Of a stretch of 64,000 nucleotides of DNA, positions 52,301 to 59,207 are shown in pieces. Below the pieces are notes generated by a model, which was given only the letters and a program-made list of their open reading frames with translations, was not told the origin of the DNA and did not search any database. Position 1 is the first letter of the stretch. Every line of letters starts with the position of its first letter. The position numbers and the translations under genes are program-made. Source of the DNA: Symbiodinium natans. Its lineage: Eukaryota; Sar; Dinophyceae; Suessiales; Symbiodiniaceae. The DNA lies in NCBI GenBank assembly GCA_905221605.1, contig CAJNDS010000069.1, positions 981,106 through 1,045,105 of the forward strand, read 5' to 3'.

Positions 52301-53331
52301 CTAAGCGCCCCAGACCCTAAATGACACGAAACCCTTAAACTCAAAAGGAACGTTCACCCGAAACCCGAAACCCTAAACCCTAAGCCCTAAACCCTGAAAC
52401 CCTAAGCCCCTAAAACCCTTGACCCAAAAACACAAACCCAAACCCAGGTTAACTATGGCACGGGCATTCCGGCCTTGCATTCGACTTGGGGGGACGGCAC
52501 AGATTTCGACGACTCCCGGTTGCTGTTTGGAACCTCAACTAAGGTTTAGGGTGAAGTGTTTAGGGTTAAGGAGTGAAGGAATCTTAAACCTTAAGTGTAA
52601 GTTCCCGCATCATGGATGTGCGGTGAACAATGTGGGGCTTCCTTCCTCCGCCAACTTCACTGAAAATCCCCAAACCGCATAACCTATCTCCCTAAACCTA
52701 GACCGCACACAACAAACCCTAAACCCTAAAAACCCCAAAAACCCTAAAAACGAAGTTCAGTTCCACAACCGCAACCCAAGGACTGGGAGCTTGAGGTGTT
52801 GCGGAAGGCAGTCGCGAAATCACTCTGGGCTTCCATGAAGTTGGAGGAAGGAGATGCTACTTGCTCTTACCGGGCTAGGATATTGGGAGGTTTGGAGTGT
52901 AGGGTAGAGGGGGCGAGACTAGGACATGGGGAGGTTTAGAGTTTAGGAGGGCTAGGATCTTGGGAGGTGTAGAGTTGATGAATTTTAGGGTTGGGTCCAT
53001 AGGATTAGAAGCTACAAGCAATTTGGATGGTGCCTCTGTCAAGCTTAGTATCTCGCCACTTGTGGATCTTGGCACTAAGGTGGTGGTTGTGGATAACTGG
53101 CATTACGCTCATGGACGGCACATGGGCAGCACATGCTGGTTGACAAGCTTAGGGTTCGGAACATTCGGATTTTTCTTTCTACGTAGCTGCTTTTCCGATT
53201 TACGAGGTACTTCGAAACTTTTGCTGGTTCCTGTGTTATGGCCACCACGTCTGTCACGGGTGCCGAGGTCTCCATACGAAGGGCAGCGAAAGCACGCAGC
53301 CTTGATCAGCGACCGGTTTCCACGCGCATGA
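49345..53331 (+). CDS. TauD/TfdA-like Fe(II)/2-oxoglutarate-dependent dioxygenase
   Basis: Predicted oxidoreductase that uses Fe(II) and 2-oxoglutarate to hydroxylate a small substrate that cannot be named from sequence. Core ex 50751-50824, 50926-51285, 51472-51544, 51652-51702, 52448-52543, 52781-52855, 53080-53117 and 53268-53331 join in phase. Motifs in order: FGANVGAVLIKAGG (family GAVLFRGF position), LPVSPHSEQAYLHQVPRF (metal-binding HxE), CQRPADVGGELQLFDN, STWGDGTDF, then VVVVDNWHYAHGR (distal metal His and 2OG-binding region) and SPYEGQRK near the C-terminus. Closest in layout to SyrP-type members of the TauD family. Upstream in-phase exons (49345-49380, 49587-49634, 49855-49937, 50195-50251) may give the N-terminus or belong to another gene, and the link from 50251 to 50751 is unresolved. 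The gene also contains an introner-like intron. Confidence 0.75.
49587..49634 (+). CDS. Exon, phase 0-0: LVRHTELMDGLPDGYK
   Basis: AG acceptor, GT donor. Coding-like; it contains an alternative start at the internal ATG. Confidence 0.5.
49728..49794. repeat. Short inverted repeat
   Basis: GTACCATAGGGGCC at one end and GACCCCTATAGTAC at the other, 67 bp overall; a possible decayed miniature element or hairpin in an intron. Confidence 0.5.
49855..49937 (+). CDS. Exon, phase 0-2
   Basis: AFGHAGVALKPSGLRACAVG then PAMAVQK. Acceptor CTGCAG, donor GTTCGG. Confidence 0.5.
50195..50251 (+). CDS. Exon, phase 2-2: PTPLAMDFNWPQPLRAHC
   Basis: Strong acceptor TTGTTTCAG and consensus donor GTGAGT; the phase fits the preceding exon. 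Confidence 0.55.
50537..50607 (+). CDS. Exon-like island, probably N-terminal dioxygenase segment
   Basis: VCSKIPVVSRSDGAEAAGSL then LRSLG after CTCAAG. It fits the helix before GAVLI in TauD proteins, but its donor is unresolved (GA or other). Confidence 0.45.
50751..50824 (+). CDS. Dioxygenase exon with GAVLIKAG motif
   Basis: VFGANVGAVLIKAGGQIPST then KEFE. Acceptor TTTCACAG, GT donor, phase 0-2. Confidence 0.75.
50926..51285 (+). CDS. Dioxygenase exon with HxE metal-binding motif
   Basis: The longest exon in the window (119 full codons). It contains GNYNKFGTVQRSTMG, the HSE of PVSPHSEQAYLHQVP, FVCQRPADVGGE and LGVTYFRVMGDQ. Phase 2 at both ends. Confidence 0.85.
51472..51544 (+). CDS. 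Dioxygenase exon: FATPSWAEAKSRAGADVVMG
   Basis: Completes the split AGG codon of the previous exon. Ends TTG at the border of the 107-bp element. Confidence 0.7.
51545..51651 (+). mobile_element. Introner-like intron with terminal inverted repeats
   Basis: 107 bp beginning GTAGCCCAGT and ending ACTGGGCTACCAAG. With the flanking TTG the ends form a 14-bp perfect inverted repeat (CTTGGTAGCCCAGT). Removing it exactly joins two phase 0 coding segments, so the element appears to supply its own donor (GTAGCC) and acceptor (CCAAG). A relative lies at 53841-53940. Confidence 0.8.
51652..51702 (+). CDS. Dioxygenase exon: AQEHNLALARKALLCYW
   Basis: Phase 0-0 with GT donor (GTGGCT). A GC donor three bases later is also possible. 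Confidence 0.65.
52448..52543 (+). CDS. Dioxygenase exon: VNYGTGIPALHSTWGDGTDF
   Basis: Continues DDSRLLFGTSTK. GDGT matches the W-x-D/G-DGSP segment of SyrP-like TauD proteins. GT donor, phase 0-0. Confidence 0.75.
52781..52855 (+). CDS. Dioxygenase exon: DWELEVLRKAVAKSLWASMK
   Basis: Continues LEEGD. GC donor. Helix before the C-terminal iron-binding strand. Confidence 0.7.
53080..53117 (+). CDS. Dioxygenase exon: VVVVDNWHYAHGR
   Basis: Matches D-N-x-x-x-x-HGR, with the second metal histidine. GC donor splits the arginine codon. Confidence 0.85.
53268..53331 (+). CDS. Dioxygenase last exon: SPYEGQRKHAALISDRFPRA, stop
   Basis: Completes HGR and gives HGRSPYEGQRK, the expected 2-oxoglutarate-binding end of the family. 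TGA stop. Confidence 0.8.
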
Positions 53332-53543
53332 TCCCCGCGCAAATCCAACGCATCTGGGCAACGATCTGAGTCAAGGCATCCGGGGAGCCCAATACTGAGA
53401 GCTCAGGGCTTTGCATGGTTTAAGGGTTTACTTGATGTAAAACAACTTCTGATTCTGAGGTAGGGTACTACATAGAGATAGCCAGGGGTATTGGGCTCTC
53501 TCTGCTCTCAGTCACCCTCTTAGGGTTGCAAAGACAGCACGAC

Positions 53544-53674
53544 CTTACTGGCTCTTAATAAGGCACCAGGGAACTAGTTACTTCATAGTCACGTTTTGAA
53601 CCCTTTAAGGGACTACAACTTACAAACTTACAAAGTGTACCTAGTTCCCTTCTTCCCCAATAAGAACCAGTAAG
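53544..53674. mobile_element. MITE-like element with long imperfect inverted repeats
   Basis: 131 bp. About 38 bp at each end are mutually complementary (CTTACTGGCTCTTAATAAGG against the reverse of AATAAGAACCAGTAAG, and AGGGAACTAGTTAC against GTACCTAGTTCCCT). A matching half-end occurs at 27499. Confidence 0.7.
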
Positions 53675-54360
53675 TCGCCAAATACCAGTCTGGCAGCTCG
53701 CAAGTTTTGCTGCCGGCCTTTGGCACAGCCGCGCCTACTCCCCCCCCGTGGCAGTTCCATCGGAAATCGGGGTGCTGAATTTCCGCTCGGAATCGCGAGC
53801 ACTTAGTTTTGGGATGTCTTCCAGGCCATGCTACACCTTGGTAGCCCAGTTCTGCCCTTTTGTCCTTTTTAGGTTCCGCTATAAAGAAACCGACCCAAAA
53901 AAGCGTACCTTTATTATCATCTGGTTCCTGGGCTACTAAGACCCTGCATGGCCACTGCACAGAAAACCCTTTAGCCCTTTAGCCCTTTAGTTGAGCCTGC
54001 TCGCCTGGCACCGGTCCAGCTCTGCGAATTCTGCGGCAGCTCGCATGGCGTCCGCGTGGAAATGGTTTCCGAGCAATCTTTCGCCCTCGTCCGAAAAGTC
54101 GGTGCCATTCTAAAATTATGCCACTTCGGACACAGACCCTGCGCGCCCATGCATTCTTCATGTCGATGCTTCCAAGTCCCTTGCTGCGTCTGGTCCTAGA
54201 CCGGCTACTGGCGTTGGCACTCAACTGGGCTGGATCGCTGTGGACGGGCAGATTTTGATTTAGGGTCAGAGGGGTAAAGAACTCCACCAAGACCTCCGTG
54301 AAGGTTCTTCTGCTACCGCTCTCTTTGCTGTTGCCAAAAAAAACATACTAGTCACCTGGA
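53675..54360 (+). other. Unassigned coding-like region
   Basis: Outside the second introner copy, an open plus-strand frame (53694-53840) and several overlapping frames at 53996-54255 lack telomere-like repeats and look coding in composition. I recognise no family. It may be a decayed gene or retroelement remnant. Confidence 0.35.
53841..53940 (+). mobile_element. Second copy of the introner-like element
   Basis: 100 bp beginning GTAGCCCAGT and ending CTGGGCTACTAAG, again preceded by TTG. The interior is diverged from the 51545 copy but keeps CCCTTTT and CCAAAAAAG. Flanking frames join in phase (CYTL then TLHGHC), but the host frame is unassigned. Confidence 0.65.
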
Positions 54361-55526
54361 ACGTTTAGGTGAGTTTGGGCAAATTGATACCAACCCTACA
54401 CCCTAAACCCTCGACCCTGAGCCAATACCGTACTTTAAACCCTAAACAAACCCCCACCCGCCCACGCACTCTCTCGCCACCAAAAGACAACCGCTCCCGT
54501 CCGAGAGGGGCTCCAGCTGAACGCATCTTACCTCCACCTAAGTAAGCTGCAGTGGGCTCAAGGGTTCAGGTACAAGGTTTGACACACCTCTAAACCCCAA
54601 ACCCTAAGACCCTACGCGCTAAGCTCGAATTCCCAAGCGCGTGTTCTAGGTGCAGTAGGAGGCATTCTGACGGGGCGTCTCCGGTTCGGGAAAGCCATGG
54701 CGAACTTCCTGGGCCGGCTTCTGAGCTGTCAGTGGCTTCACCGGCTTGGTGGTTAAGGATTGGGGGTCAGGGTAACCGGAAGCTGAAGGTGTCCTCTGCA
54801 ATACGTGCAGAGAGAATGGCACCACGCCGTGGGAGAGGTGCTTCATGTCCATGGCTCCTTGGGCGGTTTCAAGGGTTCAGGGTTTAGGGCTTAGGGCTTA
54901 CGGGGGTTGTGGGGAGCTTAGCGGGCTTTGGGTTTAGAGCCGTAGTAGCAGAGGAAGCAGGTTAAGGGCTTAAGGTTGCAGAGGCTTTCTTTGTGGAGGG
55001 TTTGGGGATTCTGATGGACTTGTCTCCCTACCCCTCCTCCGCCTCCTCCTCCTTCTCCTCCTCCTCCGCCCCCCCCTTCCTCCCCCCCCCCCCCGATCCG
55101 CCAAGCTTCTAACCAGATCAGTATGTTGGGGGACAGCTTCAAGAGGGGGGCTTCGCAGGCTTTCAGGATTCTAAATCCGCAATGGGTTGTACCCAGGAAT
55201 CTCCATGCCAGTTCCCAAAGCTCGCCCCCCGGAAAATCTAAGACTAAAGAAGCAGCAGGGAATGTTTGGGGGTACCCCTTTTGGGGGACAGGTTTGGGAG
55301 GGAGGCCTTTGTTTTTAGGTTCAGAGGTTGTTTAGGGGCTTAGGGGCTTAGGGTTAAGGGTTTTATGGTTTAAGGTTTAAAGGTTTAGGATTTAAGGTTC
55401 AGGGTTTAAGGTTTAGGGCCTAGGGTGGTTCGGCATTCTCAACCCACAGCCCATGCGCTTTGCAAAGGAGGGTGGTACAAAGGCTGCTTGGACAATCTGG
55501 GCCCGAAACCCTACACCCTAAACCCT
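54361..55526. other. Intergenic DNA, telomere-like repeats and low-complexity tract
   Basis: Telomere-like repeat, a CTCCTCC/poly-C tract (55025-55096) and a G-rich field at 55330-55425. A small minus-strand frame (54646-54852) has ordinary composition but no recognisable motif. Confidence 0.5.
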
Positions 55527-55549
55527 GGCGGGTCCACAAGAGACCCGCG
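55527..55549 (+). repeat. Transposon terminal inverted repeat, left
   Basis: Starts GGCGGGTCCACAAGAGACCC. It pairs with the right end with four mismatches. Confidence 0.8.
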
Positions 55550-55648
55550 GGAAAGTGTGGCCCCAGCAGCAAACCTCATGGTGTGGACTTAGGTCGGAGC
55601 TGTTAGTTTGCAGACTTGTCGTCTTTCCACGGCCCCGCACGCACGTCC

Positions 55649-56305
55649 TCAGCACCAGTTCTGGTGAGCAAAATGCTTCTCGCATAAGAACTTTCCCAGC
55701 AGCCGCATCAGTGAAAGCATGTTGCCTTCGTGATGGTACCGCAAAACGAACTGGAAGACATAACTCATAAGCTCGGGATTCGCCTGAGGCGGAGAGCCTG
55801 GCACGGACTTGGCCAGCATGGCGGGCATGCATTCCTGGAGCTGTTTCCAGAAATTATCTATGGAGCCAGAATGTGCTTGTATGGCAGGTTTCCTGCGCCT
55901 TCGGAACATCTTTCGCCACACCCCGGCACCGTGGGAAACGTGGTAATGTGGCACACCTAATGAGTCGGCGACGGAGGGGTAAACCCGAGCCCCGTCGGAA
56001 ACCAGAGCGTCGCACTTGGCAGTGTTGATGCTTTGCAGGCCACCACATGCACGCACTCGCACCAAGTCTTCCACGGGGGTAACAGCTCGAGGAGAGGTGT
56101 TGGCCAAGGACAGCGGAAAAACGTGTACACGAAGTCCGTTGCCGGCGTCATCCGGTCTCTGTGCCAAGCCGAAGATTTGAACGTGGTATCTGCGCTGGCC
56201 ACGCACAAAACTTCCCAGGGATGTTGCGTCCACCTCGACTATTCCCGTCAGTGACCGCTTTTTCTGCTGAGACCGAGCACAGTCTGCTTCCACGCAGCGC
56301 ATCTC
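55649..56305 (-). CDS. Transposase catalytic segment (DDE, IS1595/ISXO2-like)
   Basis: Catalyses cut-and-paste transposition. Visible motifs in order: GIVEVDATSLG (first Asp), VFPLSLANTSPR, ALVSDGARVYPSV (second Asp) and HSGSIDNFWKQLQ, the family's H-x-N-x-x-E/D-x-F-W block, with Asp in place of the usual Glu. The segment starts after an intron whose acceptor is ATCAG|GAG. No internal stop, so it may be intact. The same family is called Merlin in eukaryotes. Confidence 0.82.
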   Translation of the reverse strand, partial: EMRCVEADCARSQQKKRSLTGIVEVDATSLGSFVRGQRRYHVQIFGLAQRPDDAGNGLRVHVFPLSLANTSPRAVTPVEDLVRVRACGGLQSINTAKCDALVSDGARVYPSVADSLGVPHYHVSHGAGVWRKMFRRRRKPAIQAHSGSIDNFWKQLQECMPAMLAKSVPGSPPQANPELMSYVFQFVLRYHHEGNMLSLMRLLGKFLCEKHFAHQNWC

Positions 56306-56425
56306 CTGATTGTGGAAGATTAAAAGAGTGTGGGGTTTGGACTTAAGATTCAAGGGGTCAGGGTTTAGGGTTTATGGTTGAGGGGTTAAGGCATTAGGGT
56401 TAGGGTTTCGGGAGATTAGGGGGAT
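56306..56425 (-). repeat. Telomere-like intron in the transposase gene
   Basis: On the minus strand CCCTAATCTCCCGAAACCC and further CCCTAAACCC units separate two in-family coding segments. The acceptor is clear; the donor is approximate. Confidence 0.7.
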
Positions 56426-57245
56426 GAGCAAGTCTTGTGGGGTATCCCAAAAGAAATTCGCAAAGTCGAGACTCCTGCAGGATCTTCCGAGTCAGCTTGG
56501 AACTGTTTGCCCACTTGCAACCCAGGCTTTTGCAAAGTGTGTGGTAAGCAGGCGCCCGTCCATGTCGCTCAGGATGAATGGAGTAAACGGTCTGCAGGAT
56601 CAGGAGAAGCTGCTGCAGATTCAGTCCACGGTAAGTGCCCTTCAAGAACGTAAACTGCAAGCAGGACCACCACCTGTGACAAGCTCGGGCTCGGCAACGA
56701 AAAAAGGCTGTTGTGCCAAGACTGTTTGTGCAGCGCTCCGTGAGAGCCGACATCTTGGAGAGACACTCTGGACACTTCTTCGGTTTCTTTGCCCATCCCA
56801 ATGAGCAAAGCTTCTGAAAGGCAAGCCTCTCGTTCTGAAAATTGGCACTGTCCAATTCCCGCAACTGGTCAGTGCAGCCCTGCAGATATTTGGTGGCTTG
56901 TCTTCGTACACGTCGACATTCTTGCCGCTGAACTCTGGCTTTGTTGAGTTTCTTGGCACTTGCTTTCTGTCGTTGTCGCTTGGTCTTGTTCTGAATGTTG
57001 GTCCCGATGAGCTTGGCGCGTCTCTTTCCGTTGCCATGAATGCCCTCCATGCCCTGAACATTGCAGCCTTGGTTCCCTTGAGAAGCATCTTTGACAAAGC
57101 TGCTGATTGCTTTGCTAGCGTGTCTTCGCTTGATCAAAGAAAGCATCTGAGCAGCAAGCTGAGAGCAGGATTCCACTCTGTGACCGCCATGGCCGCAGTG
57201 CGAGCATACTCTTTTGCCTCCGCCCCCCCTGACGGGCGTTGGCAT
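56400..57245 (-). CDS. Transposase N-terminal segment with zinc-binding motifs
   Basis: 281-codon frame. It has a CCHC knuckle (CSHCGHGGHRVESC) near the N-terminus, a basic region (KTKRQRQKASAKKLNKARVQ), and a zinc-ribbon-like CPECLSKM with FFRCRARACHRWWS, as found ahead of the catalytic domain in IS1595 transposases. The last residues (after about LGYP) are probably intron. DNA binding is the likely role. Confidence 0.72.
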   Translation of the reverse strand: MPTPVRGGGGKRVCSHCGHGGHRVESCSQLAAQMLSLIKRRHASKAISSFVKDASQGNQGCNVQGMEGIHGNGKRRAKLIGTNIQNKTKRQRQKASAKKLNKARVQRQECRRVRRQATKYLQGCTDQLRELDSANFQNERLAFQKLCSLGWAKKPKKCPECLSKMSALTERCTNSLGTTAFFRCRARACHRWWSCLQFTFLKGTYRGLNLQQLLLILQTVYSIHPERHGRAPAYHTLCKSLGCKWANSSKLTRKILQESRLCEFLLGYPTRLAHPPNLPKP

Positions 57246-57415
57246 CCTAAGAACTAAGCAGCCGCAAGGCTATGGCACAGATATTTGAGGGTTTAAGGTC
57301 GAGGATTCTGGGTTTAAGGTTCAGGGTTTCCACAAGAGCGTTTTGAATGTGTAATCGCACGACATGTAAGAGCGTCTTTATGCAAGCCGGCAAAGCGAAG
57401 CCCCACGCTGTGCTG
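57246..57415 (-). repeat. Second telomere-like intron or spacer in the transposon
   Basis: On the minus strand CCCTGAACCTTAAACCC and similar units lie between the first two coding segments. Splice sites are not fixed. Confidence 0.55.
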
Positions 57416-58180
57416 CTAATCCCCAGTGCCAGTTGCGTTTCGCAAAATGGCAGACCTAATGTCTTTGTAACAATCCTGAGTCCATTTCGGCATGTCCTGC
57501 AGGCGCTCACGTGGGCATGGAACACTGTGAAAGCAGGTGCGACGCCCTGATGCATCCTTCACCCAGAACTTCTGGCAAACGAAGTGGCAGCGGCCTCCGT
57601 GTCGGCCAGATTGGTACACATAGGGTTGCCGGGCAACTCTATGATGAGGGCACACGCCGTACTTGAAGAACCGCTTGCCTATCTTGCAAGATTCCTGAGG
57701 CGGCGGAGAAGGAGCCACAACGGAAGTGAGCACAGCTGACAGCGGCGTGGTGTGCGGGGCATTGTTCTGACGGTCCACAGGCTGCATAGCTTGCACTGGA
57801 GAGCAGACCTCTTCCGTGTCCGAAATCTCGAGATGCGCAGAGGGTATCTCCTCGTCGTCGGACAAGTCAAGCACGCCATCGGTTTTGTCTAGAGGAAGCA
57901 GACGCACTCGCAAAATGGAGCTGTGATCCTCTGTCCATGTCAACTCAGCTCCAGAAAGACTGGTCCACGTTTCTGCTGCTGCTTGACAGTCAAACTCAGA
58001 CCAGCCGCATCTGCCTGCGAGAGTCAGAACTTCTGCCCAAGGAAGCCAGGCCCCTACCGGGGCCATGGAGTGAACCCCAACCCGCCAGCTGTCGCATCGC
58101 TGGTTTGTAAGAGCACGCCTATCCATTGCGGCAAGGACGCAAGTGTAACAGTAAAGCTCACAGACCAAACTTGTGAACAT
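57416..58180 (-). CDS. Transposon 5' coding segment, unknown, with Cys/His cluster
   Basis: 254-codon frame, not recognised. It is acidic in the middle (LDLSDDEEIPSAHLEISDTE), then KRFFKYGVCPHHRVARQPYV, HGGRCHFVCQKFW and TCFHSVPCP, spaced like a GRF-type or related zinc finger. It probably forms the N-terminus of the transposase or an accessory protein. Confidence 0.55.
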   Translation of the reverse strand: MFTSLVCELYCYTCVLAAMDRRALTNQRCDSWRVGVHSMAPVGAWLPWAEVLTLAGRCGWSEFDCQAAAETWTSLSGAELTWTEDHSSILRVRLLPLDKTDGVLDLSDDEEIPSAHLEISDTEEVCSPVQAMQPVDRQNNAPHTTPLSAVLTSVVAPSPPPQESCKIGKRFFKYGVCPHHRVARQPYVYQSGRHGGRCHFVCQKFWVKDASGRRTCFHSVPCPRERLQDMPKWTQDCYKDIRSAILRNATGTGD

Positions 58181-58512
58181 CCTGTGTCTTTGGGAAGCAA
58201 GAAGGCTTCTCTTCTATCAAGTACTGCGAGCAAGAGCTATTACGATGTCAGAAGTGTTTCAGGCAAAGAGACATGTTATGTGGACTCAGGCCTGGGCAGA
58301 AGTGGATGCAGGAGAGGTCTTAGTTTAGGACGCGTCTTAAGTTGGAAGAAGTGCAAAAAACCCCACAAATACCAGTGTAGTCTACGGATGCTTGTAAAAA
58401 ATGCAGGACAAATTTAGATAAAAAGTGAGGGCATGAGGCAATGGTGGAAACCCAGGAAACATCGGTATTTACAGGGGTTTGTGAGGGCAACAGAGCGGAA
58501 CTACCTAAAAAG

Positions 58513-58535
58513 CGTGGGTCTGTTATGGCCCCGCC
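58513..58535 (-). repeat. Transposon terminal inverted repeat, right
   Basis: On the minus strand it starts GGCGGGGCCATAACAGACCC, matching the left end. Confidence 0.8.
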
Positions 58536-58737
58536 TAGCCCTAAACCCTACGCCCTGGACCCTTGGCAAGTATACTAGACCTTGCAGGGGACTCGCATAC
58601 AACATGCAGTGTCGAAGGGCTTGCAGACAGCTCTCCAAGCCCAAAAGCGAGGGCATGCTCAATGTAGTAAAAGCTGTTTTGCTTGCGAACCCTAAAAGCT
58701 CTAAACTCTAAACTCTAAACCCTAAGCCCTAACTCCT

Positions 58738-58742
58738 CACCC

Positions 58743-58830
<88 letters not shown>

Positions 58831-58838
58831 ACCCTAAA
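58738..58838 (+). repeat. (CCCTCAA)n array
   Basis: About 14 copies of another one-base variant of the telomere unit, followed by mixed CCCTAAA/CCCTCAA to 59060. Sequence from 58536 to 59171 holds no supported gene. Confidence 0.97.
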
Positions 58839-59171
58839 CCCTACACCCTCAACCCTCAACCCTAAACCCTACACCCTAAACCCTCAACCCTAAACCCTGA
58901 GCCAGCACCCAAAACGGTCCCACACTCCGACATGAGCAAGTAGGAGCTTTAGGGCTTGGGGCCTAACCCCTAAACCCTAAACCCTCAACCCTAAACCCTA
59001 AGCCCAAAACCCTAAGCCCTAAACCCTAAACCCTAAACCCTAACCCCAACGCTAAACCTTGGGGTTTAGGGTTCAAGGTATAAGGGTTGGGCTGGCTGTA
59101 GCTTTCTTAGAGTTTAGGACTTTTCTGATCGTGTAGCGTCCACTTAGGATTGCATCTCCATGGTCGCAGAG

Positions 59172-59207
59172 CTTCTGCCACACGAGCCGGACTTCACGAT
59201 GGAGCAG
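59172..59207 (+). CDS. WS/DGAT candidate exon: LLPHEPDFTMEQ
   Basis: AG acceptor, GC donor, phase 0-0. It could contain or precede the start. Confidence 0.5.

Larger units (their letters stand above)
55527..58535 (-). mobile_element. IS1595/Merlin-type DNA transposon
   Basis: About 3.0 kb bounded by 23-bp terminal inverted repeats (19 of 23 positions identical) and carrying a minus-strand transposase gene in three coding segments. Insertion is into telomere-like repeat (CCCTAAACCCT on both sides), which hides any target-site duplication. Confidence 0.8.

Noticed and set aside
55649-58180. Bacterial contamination carrying an insertion sequence
   Set aside because: The coding segments are separated by telomere-like introns and both flanks are telomere-like eukaryotic DNA.
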